The translations under genes and the position numbers were made by a program. 64,000 nucleotides of DNA, taken from NCBI GenBank assembly GCA_016713585.1, contig JADJOV010000002.1, positions 372,001 through 436,000 of the forward strand. Direction: 5' to 3'. The DNA comes from Bdellovibrionales bacterium. Lineage in GTDB: Bacteria > Bdellovibrionota > Bdellovibrionia > Bdellovibrionales > Bdellovibrionaceae. The notes beneath the pieces are model-generated. The model worked only from the letters and a program-made list of their open reading frames with translations. It was not told where the DNA came from and searched no databases. The stretch's first letter is position 1. Every line of letters starts with the position of its first letter. Shown piece after piece: positions 1 through 9,452 of this stretch.

Positions 1-117
1 ACCCGGCAGCTGAGAAATATGGTGCTTAAGGAACTCGATTGTGGTTTTAAACTTGAATACGGACATACTAGTAATATCGGAAGCTTATGGGCCATTCATG
101 ACACAAATTATAAATAA
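1..117 (+). CDS. 3' end of an unidentified protein (partial)
   Basis: An open frame runs from the first base of the window to a TAA at 115-117 and encodes the last 38 residues of a protein, ending in IHDTNYK. The 5' part lies outside the window. I do not recognise the family and no motif is visible. About 120 bases without a gene separate it from the next coding region on the same strand. It could be a chance open frame. Confidence 0.4.
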   Translation, partial: TRQLRNMVLKELDCGFKLEYGHTSNIGSLWAIHDTNYK

Positions 118-237
118 ACCGTGATTTTTTACAAAAAAGATATGGCTAACGATACCGCAGAGCGTTATTCTCCTGAAAGCTGATCGTGTGGAGTTCTGTT
201 GGCCCCTGATTTGATAGTCACACTGTAAGGAGAGCTC

Positions 238-2273
238 ATGAAAAATGGCAACTTGTCTCAACGGTTCCTACTGTTCACGCTATTGACAATCGTTGGTCAT
301 TTTTCAGCTGGCAAACCAGCGAACCGCAGATCGGCCGACTCAGCGATAACTGGCGCAAGCGCCACCTATATTGCTCAACTGGAGGAATCCTACCTAATTG
401 CTGCTGAGTTAATGAAGAAAACGAATTCCCTCGACGAGGTATCTGACAAGCTCAGAAGCGAGTACCACCACAACCGAACGAAATGGATCAATCTCCTAAA
501 ATCTGGCCCGCAAGTCGTTTCCTCGAGCAGACGTCTTTATGTTGGCGAATTAGAAAAGGCGGCGCTTGCTGACGAAGCTCGTAGAAGCATAGTGCTGAAT
601 ATCCCGTACTGGAAAGAGCATCCGCTGACTATGGTTCAGTCTGTCATTTTAGCCGTGCATGAATCAGGTCACTTGCTCCCTCTCCCCCTCTCCCATGAGG
701 AGCTCGATGAGATTGGATTTTCGCTTATTCTTCAAAATCAGACTGGTCCTAAGGAATCAAATCATCAACGCAACCAAAATACTCGCCTCTGTGTTAAAGG
801 GCGAAAAGATGGAAACGTCATCTCTGAGTCGAACAGGAAGCAGGCCGAGGATAAAGAAGAGATAGACGAAGATGACGACGATAAACATGCCTATTATTTT
901 CCTCCGGAAAATGAACTGCTGATTAAACCAGCTATAAAAAACCTAGAACGTTATGCACTTAAATCAAAAATTCCGAATATCGTAGTTTTGGGAGAAACCC
1001 TGTTGAATAAAGTACGCGAAGGGCAACAGCAATTTCCAAAGTCCTGGGCGACAAAACCAGTCATGAATATTACTAACGAAATTGCTAAATCATATGTCAC
1101 CTTCTATAAGGAAAAAATCGAAGAAATCCTCAGTATGATGCCATCTCAAAGAGAACCTCGGCCATCAGCAAAAGTTCTTGCTGAAGCCCAGCAACTGCGA
1201 ACTCTACTTAAATCTGAACTGAAACCGTTTAATTTAAAGGAAGTCTATGATGCTCAAATTGCTTTGAAAGAGGTCCTAGAGCAGGAGTTACCGCCTCATG
1301 ATCCCGTTGCCTACAAAAATTTCTTCACCTCGTTTCTCGAGAAGGTCAAAGCTCAAAGAGCCGTCTCTCTTCAATTCGTCGAAAAACAGTTAATCGAAGC
1401 CAAACCTTTCTTTGGAGCCACCTCCGAAAAGGATTTGGAGCAAAAGCTACTTTCAAATCTAGATACAATCATCTATAACTTAGATGAATTAGAGAAGAGT
1501 CCCGAAAGCAGATCCAAAAACGCTCTGCCGATGAAAGAATTCAGGAAATTCTTTTACCAACTAGAGGCTAGATCATTTATCTGGCAAACCGCGCGATATG
1601 CAGAATTAGTCAAAAGAATATTAATCTTACACAGCCAGATTTTAACAAAATGATTAATGATTCGTGGGGCCTTTATAATAATATTGAAAACGGGGACCAA
1701 AAAACGTTTTACAGCAAGGCAGTTACCGATGTCATAAGAAATTCTCGCTTGGCGGCTGAAGGGCTTTGGATACCAGACGTGCATAAATATCTAGATGAAA
1801 TGGTTGAGAGGTTCAGCCAAAACAATCTTGCTCAGGGATTAATGACTCTCGATTCAATCATTAGCCATCTAAAATCCCTTCAAATAAAACCCAGCCCTGC
1901 CGCGATGAAAATAATTTCATCAATCCAAACTCAACGCCGAAGTGAAAGTGTCAGTGACGAATCCTCTCGTTTAAAGAAGCTCATGGCCAACATTCAAAAG
2001 TTTCTCGCAAGCGATTTCACCCCCGATGATTTTGAAGAGATTTATCACTTAATAGCTAGAGAGGTTATCATTCTTTATCATGATAGGGGCACGCCGAAGG
2101 ATATATATAAAAAGGTCCAAATCCTCTATGACCACGACAGAGAATTTGAGTGGTTCGTCAATTTCATGAGAATAATTCAATATGAATTAGGGTATACCGA
2201 GGAACGAAGAGAACAACTAGCTTACAATTCTAAGCTCATTTGGTGCCAAGATTTTAAAGATTTACATTTTTAA
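238..2273 (+). CDS. Secreted helical protein with HESGH motif, frameshifted (paralogue A)
   Basis: Function unknown. The start at 238 follows a good ribosome binding site (AAGGAG). A signal peptide covers about residues 1-25. Residues 140-160 hold HESGH (141-145) followed by HEELDEIG, an arrangement like an HExxH zinc site with a second conserved HE. The rest is long, charged and mostly helical, with an acidic stretch near residue 210. The frame breaks near 1612-1617 in a run of A: the first frame stops at 1653, and the frame that continues the homology to paralogue B ends at 2273. The junction was placed by aligning NKMINDSWG here with NKIIDDLRN in paralogue B. The reconstructed length is about 678 residues. 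The tandem copy B follows 75 bases later. The break may be a sequencing error or a real mutation. Zinc binding is inferred from the motif only. Confidence 0.7.
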
Positions 2274-2348
2274 AGTTTTTTATTTAACGTAGTTTTCTTG
2301 GGTGTTTGACAAAAAGATTGATATCACCCCGGTTTTTGAGGAAAGATT

Positions 2349-4307
2349 ATGAAACAAATCAACAGGTCGCTCAAGTTTCTTTTTGCCGCACTTTTTTTTG
2401 GCGTGGGCCATTTCGCACCGGCTCAAGCCGAAGGCCGATTGGGAGGATCAGGACCGGGGGGAGGAGATACTCACATTTCTCAGCTCAAGGAATCTTTTTT
2501 TGGTAGCTAGTCAACTTGTGGAAAAAACAAAAACCCTTAACAACGTTTCGGAAGAACTAAAGAAATCTTACAAACAACACCGAGACAATTGGCTGAATAT
2601 TCTCAAGGCAGATCCTCCTGTTGTCCCCTCAAAAGGAAGACTTTATATAGGTAAGTCAGAAAGAGCGGCCATGGCCGACGACGCGACTGGAACCATTGAG
2701 CTGAACAAATTATTTTGGCAAGAGAATTCGATGACAATGGTTGATTCCGTTGTTCTGGCTCTTCAGGAGTCCGGTCATTTGATCAAGATGCCTTTGAATC
2801 ATGAAGAGCTAGAGCAAATTGGAAAGGCATTGATCCGGCAAAACCAGAAAATCACAGATAAGCCAGAGAAAACTGGAGGCAGCTATGCGCGGCTGTGTGT
2901 TGAGGAGCTAAATCTAAATTCAATTCCTCAGGAGAGACTTTTTATGACTATTCTGGGAGTGACGCCGATGATCCACCATTCAAATATGCGACAAACATTG
3001 TGTATAGATATTTGCGAACTTCCGGCGTGCCAAATGTCGCTAAGTTGGCGGATAAGTTAGAGTACCAGCTGTACAAGACTTACGAAAAAAGGGCTTGGGT
3101 ATCTAAATCAGTCATTAACCTTTCAACTGACATTGCTAAAAACTTCGCCTTGGCCTATTTGAAAAACTTCGAAAGCCTCGAAGAGGAGTTGTCAAAAATT
3201 AGTCAACCCCGTGATCACGAAAAAGTTCTCGCTGAGGCTGAGCAGCTGCGATCCGCACTCAGACCCCAAATTAAGCCTTTGAATCTAAAAGAAATCTATA
3301 GCTCTCTGATCAGCCTTAAAAAGGCTCTTGAAGATCATTTGCCGCCTCACAATGGTGGGGAATTTAAGAGTTTTTTGAATTCGCTTTTGGAACAAGTCGA
3401 GGATCTGCGCCTCTCTGGTCTTCGGACCGTGGAAACAACGCTGACAGAAGTTCAACCAATCTTTGAATCGACCAATACGAAGGATCTGGAAGAGAAACTT
3501 TTACCAGCACTTAAAGCTGTGACTCCTAAGCTTCTAGATTATGAAAAACATCCTTATATGGACATCCACCTCCCAGTCGAAGACTTTCGATTCTACGTCA
3601 GCAAACTAAAGGTTCGTACTCTTATAGGAAAGACCGCAAGAAACGCAATGAAGATCAAAACTGCCATCGATGCAGGGAGTCCTGAATTAAATAAGATCAT
3701 AGATGACCTGAGAAACCTTGAAAATGAGTTCAATGCCGATGACATGCAGTTGTTTTTTAGCAATGAGGTTGCCTCAGCGATAAAGAAATCTTTTCTGACC
3801 TCAAGGCAACTCAGGATTCCCAGCATGCTGAAAAATCTGGATGAAATGGTGGAGGAATTCAGAAGTGAAAACAGATTTGGGCAGGGATTTATCATTGTGG
3901 AAAATATCGCTCATCGTCTTGGTGAACTCGAGGTAGTCCTCACACCAACAACGGAGCAACTTATCTCGACAATCATCGCTCAGCATCCAGCGGAGCGAGT
4001 GAGGGCCGCGAAAAAGAGAACTTCCTATCGTATCGATCAACTTCGCAAGTATCTTGACAGTAAATATTTGCTGACCGATGTTGAGAGTCTGTATCGTTCC
4101 CTTGCGTTGGACGGAATAACTCTTTACCAAGAAACGGCGATTCCAAAGAACGGATATAAAATTCTTAAAACCATCGTCGAGTCCAATAAGGATTTCGATT
4201 GGTTTAGAAAATTCTTGATAATACTTGGCGAAGTGTCAGACAAAATCGCGAAAAGTGAAAACCGGCACACGCACAACCCTGCGCTCATCTGGTGTCAAGA
4301 CTATTAG
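2349..4307 (+). CDS. Secreted helical protein with degenerate QESGH motif, two frameshifts (paralogue B)
   Basis: This is the tandem paralogue of the preceding gene. The start at 2349 has GAGGA upstream and opens a signal peptide (LFAALFFGVGHFAPAQA). The frame shifts in a T7 run near 2495-2501 and again in a T5 run near 2939-2943. The pieces 2349-2510, about 2383-3060 and 3000-4307 rebuild a protein of about 650 residues that aligns with paralogue A throughout, ending ALIWCQDY where A ends KLIWCQDF. The segment matching HESGH in A reads QESGHLIKMPLNHEELEQIG, so the first zinc-ligand histidine is glutamine and peptidase activity is unlikely. The two shifts compensate in length, which fits either homopolymer error or decay. 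Function unknown. Confidence 0.65.
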
Positions 4308-5365
4308 ATGATAACACCAAGGTCAGGCGAGGAGCTTCCCAAGATAGCATTTACCAATGAAAGATCGCCCAGGTAGGATAAAACCTCTCTGCGCTGGGCA
4401 TTGAACCCTAGAGCAATGCCCGCTTGTTGCCCAGAAAGGCGAAAAATTCGTCCGGGACCATCAGCGGAACTCAATAATCCCTCTTAGGTGACTTTGAATC
4501 TGGCTGAAGGACTCAAAGTGCTTGGGGTGATCACAGGTGATCGACAGACCTTGCGACATCGTGCTGCCAATTGAAAAACCATAACTAGGCGCACCCTTCA
4601 GCCTTTGGTGACAATGCTGAGAAATCCAATTTTGATCCAACCCCAGGCCCGGGAAAAGGGTAATTTCAGCATCCTTACCAAGAATACTCCAGTGGTATGA
4701 AAGTGAACAATATCCACCTTCCCTCTGGCGTGAATCCAGGCTAGAAAAAAGCTGGCCCTCAACTGCGAACAAAGTACTAACCGGCGCTGAATTGCTAGAA
4801 AGCGACTGCATGCTGAAGGCTAATGGCGTATGCACCATGACAGTCCGTGGATAAGAAGGCATCATTTTGCTTAAGGGTGTGAAAACGTCCTTACTCGTCA
4901 CTCTGTCAGAAAAAGCGATCTGTCCCCCAGAAAGCAATTCAACATCTTCACTAGTAAAAAAGAGCTGGACGTTGAACTTAAAAAACAGTCCAAGCCTAAT
5001 GCGGGCAAAGCTTTATTGGCGTGATCAAGATCCGCCCGCCAAGTAGCACTCCATTTAGTATTGTACTTCCCGGTACTGTCTGAATAAGCAGTTTGTGTTA
5101 TAAAATATTGTACGTACCTCAACTGACGAACAAGTTGTTCATCATAATAAGATCTTACACTCAATATACATCTAAGATCCTTATTCTCTGAAAAAAGTTC
5201 CCATTCTATTCTATTGTTTGAATAAAATTCAGGTTTATCTAAGAGTAGGATAACATGAGCCCCTGGGGAAACTTCAACCAAGCTTCCATCTAGATTTTGT
5301 GCCTGGACTGAGGTCTTCACACAAAAAAACAAAATGTATTGAAAAATTGCGACAAAGCATTTCAT
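4304..5365 (-). CDS. Exported protein of unknown function, two frameshifts
   Basis: The start at 5365 opens a signal peptide (residues 1-22, ending SVQAQ). The frame shifts in a T6 run near 4980 and again near 4470. Joining 4898-5365, 4461-4937 and the tail down to a TAA at 4304-4306 gives about 350 residues with no internal stop. The tail (LSGQQAGIALGFNAQRREVL) reads as ordinary protein. Its stop overlaps the stop of the convergent paralogue B (4305-4307), a compact arrangement that supports the reconstruction. No family was recognised. The N-terminal third is rich in Tyr and Ser, and the middle has several short Ser/Gly segments typical of exported beta-rich proteins. It is probably periplasmic or secreted. 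Confidence 0.55.
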
Positions 5366-5460
5366 ATCCGCTGTGATAGCAATATTTCGGATTTTCTACA
5401 AGACGAAGTTTGGATTCATCTTGCGGTGTTTGATTTTCTCGGCTAGGTTTCATTTAACTT

Positions 5461-6270
5461 ATGTCACGGCCGCAACAAACATCGCCCTTTGTTTTTTCCA
5501 ATTACCTAGACTTTCTAATTGCCGTCCGAACACAGTATGGTGAACGCAAACGGCGAGTATCGTTAAAAATGTGGGCAAATAGGCTGGGCTACCGAAGTTC
5601 GCGATCCCTTGAACTTGTGCTTTCAGGAAACCGTCCGCCTTCTGATGATATGTGCGACCGGCTCGCAAAGGATTTGGCACTCAATTTGATTGAGCAAAAA
5701 TATTTTAAGCTGATGATTAAGCGTGAAAGGTATTTGCGAAAGCATAAGGCTGTTCATGACATTGAATTGGAAATGAAGGCTCTTCGTCCCAAAGACCTGG
5801 AAGCCAATTTTGTATCAAATGAAGTATTTTCCCGGGTATCTGAGTGGTACTACTTAGTTATCCGTCAGCTGGCATTGACCCCTAGTTTTCAGAAAAACAT
5901 AGAGTGGATTAAAAAGAAATTGCGTCAAAAAGTGAACTCATCCCAAGCCACAGAGGCTCTCGCTGAATGGGAGAATTTGGCCTTTGACAGAAAATCGCTC
6001 TACACTCTCGAAGACATTCCGAGCCCGGCCGTTAGAACCTTTCATAAAAATATTCTTTACAAAGCCGTTGAAGCCCTGGATGACGTTTCTGTTGATGAGC
6101 GCGAATTTATTTCTATCACTTTTAGATCATCAAAAAATAAAATTCCGCTTATCAAGAAAAAACTAAGACAGCTTCGCGATGAGTTGAATGAAGAGCTAAC
6201 TGATGAAAACGGGAACGAAGTCTTTCAACTATCGATGGTGCTTTTCCCTCACTCTGACCTTAAAAGCTAA
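5461..6270 (+). CDS. TIGR02147/DUF4423 family putative regulator
   Basis: The protein has 269 residues, the usual size of the TIGR02147 family, which is abundant in Bdellovibrionota and Fibrobacteres. The N-terminal 75 residues look like a helix-turn-helix: WANRLGYRSSRSLELVLSGN, then RPPSDDMCDRLAKDL. The C-terminal part (FHKNILYKAVEAL to VFQLSMVLFPHS) matches the typical family ending, in which a hydrophobic strand precedes a short tail. Members are often found beside secreted or lipoprotein genes, as here, and are presumed transcription regulators, though targets are rarely known. The gene is convergent with the HEFGH protein and the stops overlap by 4 bases. The ribosome binding site is weak. 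Confidence 0.8.
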   Translation: MSRPQQTSPFVFSNYLDFLIAVRTQYGERKRRVSLKMWANRLGYRSSRSLELVLSGNRPPSDDMCDRLAKDLALNLIEQKYFKLMIKRERYLRKHKAVHDIELEMKALRPKDLEANFVSNEVFSRVSEWYYLVIRQLALTPSFQKNIEWIKKKLRQKVNSSQATEALAEWENLAFDRKSLYTLEDIPSPAVRTFHKNILYKAVEALDDVSVDEREFISITFRSSKNKIPLIKKKLRQLRDELNEELTDENGNEVFQLSMVLFPHSDLKS

Positions 6271-7268
6271 TTACTATTTTGGTCAGGTGGGGCTGTGGCA
6301 GAAAGACTCCCATTCACAAATATTAACTGGTTTTTTTTATTCTTAGAAAAACCGAAGCTTAGTATTCCTTTTGTATAACCAGAAAAAACCTCGTACCTAT
6401 TAAATTTCCTGTCAATACATAGAACAGAGCCATCATCGAACCTTTGATTGTATTGCAAATTAATACCTTCAAAGGCAAAGGTTGGCGCGTGGGTTTTGCG
6501 AATCGAAAAGTACCTTGGACTTCCTAAGAATGTAAGGCGTCCATCATAGTAAGATTTCGGACAGACTAACCCAACCACGAGGGACTCAGAAATTTCCGTC
6601 AGTTTGTCTCTACTATCTATAAAAATATTGCTCCAGATATTCCGAATGCCATTGAACGATTCAATTTCAATATAGAGAATATCAAGTCCATTCTCATCCA
6701 ATAGGCCAGGAACCTCGTCAGCGCCTATATTAATAACTTTTGTTCGATCCCTAAGATAGGAAACCGTTCGGACAGCCAATTCATCCAATTGTTCATGAGT
6801 TAGAATTGGCAACCCAACTTCGATCAGCATTTCTTCTTGGTGATGGCCGAATTCATGTATTAAAATCCCCAGAATTTCAAAAAAGGTTAGGGCACGAAGG
6901 TTGCCATCCTCAATCTCAATAGTTAAGAGGTCTTCATTGAAAATGACGGGTGCGCCCCAGCTACGACCAGTTTTGGCAACACGAACAGCGCCATCAATCA
7001 AAAAATTAGCTGCCCCAGAAGAATACTGAATTATCGGAGTTGATTCAGAGACCTCATAGGCATACCACTTCAAAACTGCCAATTGTGAGTTGCCCACAAT
7101 ATTACAATCTTCGTCGAACTGGTAACAGTTAGTGGCCAATTGAGCAAATCTACTTTTCAGTCCGTCAATTCTTACTTTGGACCGATTCAATGCGTCACCC
7201 TTTGTTAACGCCAATAAAGTAGGGGACAAGAATACGATGGCAAACAATTGGAGGATTTTTTGGAGCAT
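6267..7268 (-). CDS. Exported HEFGH (HExxH) putative metalloprotease
   Basis: The protein has 333 residues with a signal peptide at 1-20. Residues 138-142 are HEFGH, preceded by a hydrophobic helix (FFEILGILI) as in zincin active-site helices. A second conserved segment, THEQLDEL, follows at 157-164. The same pair of segments occurs in the two tandem paralogues near the window start. The region before the helix (VIFNEDLLTIEI) resembles the edge strand of a zincin fold. The C-terminal 130 residues are beta-rich (several FxI/V repeats) and may form a separate domain. The gene is convergent with the TIGR02147 gene and divergent from the exported protein that starts at 7284. Zinc peptidase activity is inferred from the motif. 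No named family was assigned. Confidence 0.65.
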   Translation of the reverse strand: MLQKILQLFAIVFLSPTLLALTKGDALNRSKVRIDGLKSRFAQLATNCYQFDEDCNIVGNSQLAVLKWYAYEVSESTPIIQYSSGAANFLIDGAVRVAKTGRSWGAPVIFNEDLLTIEIEDGNLRALTFFEILGILIHEFGHHQEEMLIEVGLPILTHEQLDELAVRTVSYLRDRTKVINIGADEVPGLLDENGLDILYIEIESFNGIRNIWSNIFIDSRDKLTEISESLVVGLVCPKSYYDGRLTFLGSPRYFSIRKTHAPTFAFEGINLQYNQRFDDGSVLCIDRKFNRYEVFSGYTKGILSFGFSKNKKNQLIFVNGSLSATAPPDQNSN

Positions 7269-7283
7269 AAAATTGGTGGTAAC

Positions 7284-8144
7284 ATGAAATTGATTAGTAA
7301 GTCGACTATTTGTTTTCTAGCAATCACCTTTGTGAGTAATTTCGTTTGGGCAAGTAGAGAAGTGCTCAGTGTTCGCGGCGGCGATGTCATCAATAATGGC
7401 GGTGGTCTTTCTGAGCAGTCACTGTTATATGCCAGACTTCATTTTGAGAGAATGTCCGAGTCCTGTCAAAAGTACACCAGCTGCGGACGTGGCACCAAGT
7501 TGGGCATCAGACTGCGCTTACTTGCCGCCTGCCAAAAGCCAAATGTTGAACAAATAAAATTTAGTGAAGACTTGGATTTCAGAGTTGTTTATCAAACAAA
7601 AGACAAGGGCCTGTTTGTCATCAATCGAAAGCGGCTATACACTGAAGCGGATCAAGCACTCAGTGTGCCAAAGGCGTTTCCGTTTTTGGCGCGTATTTTT
7701 CTGGACTATTGCGGTTTTGATAAATTCGACGAGTCCATTGAGATCGTCAGTCCCATGGCGGAGCATGCTTCTGAACAAGGTGAGCAGGTGACAATAGGGA
7801 AGGAGACCTTAAATCTACCTAAGTCAGAGTGGATCCGTGTACGGAGTCTCTATTCTGATCTATTGATTGAGACACCTAAGATGCTGTTGCGACTCTCTTG
7901 CAAAGATGAAAGTTTGTCGAAGTGTAGTTTCAGCGAAACTGGCTCACACAACAACGACAATGTATCAAAGTTTAAAAATCTCAGCCTTCTTTCAGAAAGT
8001 ATGGAGAACAAAGTAATTTACTTTAATATTGAAGGTTATTTTTTAACATCAGCCGCAAAGGAGAGGTTTAGTTTATTTGTCGATTCTGAAGATGGTTGGA
8101 TCAAAAAAGCAATTCTTCAAAATCAGGAATTGCTGATTCCATAA
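7284..8144 (+). CDS. Exported protein with GGDVINNGGG N-terminus
   Basis: I chose the ATG at 7284 over the upstream ATG at 7248 because it has GGTGG eight bases before it and begins a clean signal peptide (MKLISKSTICFLAITFVSNFVWA). The mature N-terminus reads VRGGDVINNGGGLSEQSLLYA. Short glycine/asparagine openings of this kind recur in secreted proteins of Bdellovibrio-like bacteria (family recall, no search run). The protein has 286 residues with six or more cysteines in the N-terminal half, including CQKYTSC, which suggests disulfides in the periplasm or outside the cell. No catalytic motif is seen. It is divergent from the HEFGH gene with 15 bases between the starts, so the two promoters overlap the opposite coding regions. 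Confidence 0.65.
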   Translation: MKLISKSTICFLAITFVSNFVWASREVLSVRGGDVINNGGGLSEQSLLYARLHFERMSESCQKYTSCGRGTKLGIRLRLLAACQKPNVEQIKFSEDLDFRVVYQTKDKGLFVINRKRLYTEADQALSVPKAFPFLARIFLDYCGFDKFDESIEIVSPMAEHASEQGEQVTIGKETLNLPKSEWIRVRSLYSDLLIETPKMLLRLSCKDESLSKCSFSETGSHNNDNVSKFKNLSLLSESMENKVIYFNIEGYFLTSAAKERFSLFVDSEDGWIKKAILQNQELLIP

Positions 8145-8245
8145 ATCCGAACAGGTTGTTCGCATTATCTCTTTTGCATGATACTATTTTATTGCTAAAG
8201 AAATGTAAGTACAGGTTACTTCAGAGAATAACAAAGGAGTAACTT

Positions 8246-9241
8246 ATGAAAACGGCTTTTTTCTTTCTTAATATGGCATTGGCTATTACACTGACTACAG
8301 CATGCTCAAAATCAGATCCATTGGGCACGGTCGATATCGTTAACAATCCTGAGAACCCCCTTGAAGGGGCGTGGCCTGAGTACCTCGATCAGCCGTTGGC
8401 TGGAAAAATCTCTGGCGTTGACTGGGCTGCCACCGTTGCAACAATCAGACCTGTCAGCAACAAACCTGAAGAATCATTCTTGGACATATATGCAGAACCA
8501 GTCAATGACCCTTGTGTACCACAGTTCAATCTAAAGAGACCGATGGCCACAATGATTGTTCCGTCTGACTATCAGGTCACTGAGTATATTGCGGACACAA
8601 CCAAAGCGACTGACTCTATTAAGGGAAATCCAATAACTTTTGTTGAATATGGAAGTGAAACTAAAAATACCGTCGCCGAAAAAACAAAGATGAAAATAAC
8701 TAGCATTTCGAAAACGGGATTTGAAATGAAAATGTATGCTTCTTCCGTAGATGTATCAGGAATCCGTTCTGAGATAAACGGGACAATGCCAGTTCTTGAC
8801 TGCAAAAAGAAAGTAGATTTCAAGATTTGGAGTAACTTAGCTGGAACCTATCGGTTAGCCAGTTTTGACGGAAAGACTTTAACTAAATCGTGGATATCAA
8901 ACTTGGAGATGGATAAGAAATCTCTTTTCTTTGACAGACCTTCTGGAAACTATCTAAAGGCACTAGTTTTTCCATTATACTACGTAGTATCAGATGCCAG
9001 AACTGAGACTTTTGATTTTGGTCCAATGGATGGATTGGGTACCACTCAAGTCAGTGAAGCGAACGGTGTCAGAAAGATAAAGTACGAATACAGTGGTCCA
9101 CTGACCTACGATAAGCTTGATATCACAGTGAAGATTATGATCAGTGTAACGCAAACTTCTTCTCAACTTGAAGTTGATTATACTCTTGAAGTTCCAGTTC
9201 ACATTGTAAGGACATCACACAAGTTCGTCTTAACAAAATGA
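8246..9241 (+). CDS. Lipoprotein of unknown function
   Basis: The start has a strong ribosome binding site (AAAGGAG). The signal peptide ends in a lipobox, LTTAC, with the lipidated cysteine at residue 20, followed by SKSDPLG, which does not match a +2 Asp inner-membrane retention signal. The 331-residue protein has two similar-sized halves rich in beta strands: YAEPVNDPCVPQFNL opens the first and NLAGTYRLASFDGKTL the second. It is likely an outer-membrane-anchored lipoprotein. No enzyme motif was recognised. A strong inverted repeat downstream probably ends the transcript. Confidence 0.7.
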   Translation: MKTAFFFLNMALAITLTTACSKSDPLGTVDIVNNPENPLEGAWPEYLDQPLAGKISGVDWAATVATIRPVSNKPEESFLDIYAEPVNDPCVPQFNLKRPMATMIVPSDYQVTEYIADTTKATDSIKGNPITFVEYGSETKNTVAEKTKMKITSISKTGFEMKMYASSVDVSGIRSEINGTMPVLDCKKKVDFKIWSNLAGTYRLASFDGKTLTKSWISNLEMDKKSLFFDRPSGNYLKALVFPLYYVVSDARTETFDFGPMDGLGTTQVSEANGVRKIKYEYSGPLTYDKLDITVKIMISVTQTSSQLEVDYTLEVPVHIVRTSHKFVLTK

Positions 9242-9277
9242 GCAACGAATAGAGATCGGGTCGACCATTCAGTCAGG

Positions 9278-9314
9278 AATGCCCCCGTATCTCAAGATGA
9301 GACACGGGGGCATT
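9278..9314. terminator. Strong hairpin downstream of lipoprotein gene
   Basis: AATGCCCCCGT at 9278-9288 pairs perfectly with ACGGGGGCATT at 9304-9314. An inner TCTC/GAGA pairing extends the stem and leaves a loop of about five bases. No U-run follows on either strand, so it is either a terminator without the classical tail or an RNA-stabilising hairpin. It lies 37 bases after the lipoprotein stop. Confidence 0.55.
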
Positions 9315-9452
9315 GCTAACCAGGACCGATTTGCGCCCAAATCTGCAATGCAGAACTCCATTGGTCGGCAACTTTCAGGACTGGACTTTATGTCCTACGA
9401 TATCCTCCCGATAACGTGAGGGAAGAATATCCAGACGAATGAGGAGACTGAA

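Noticed and set aside
659..865. Plus-strand open frame inside paralogue A
   Set aside because: It overlaps the HESGH gene in another frame, with no ribosome binding site or family likeness.
2300..3000. Programmed ribosomal frameshifting in the secreted paralogue B
   Set aside because: The shifts occur at plain T runs, in both directions and at similar sites in unrelated genes; there is no consistent slippery heptamer with a following structure.
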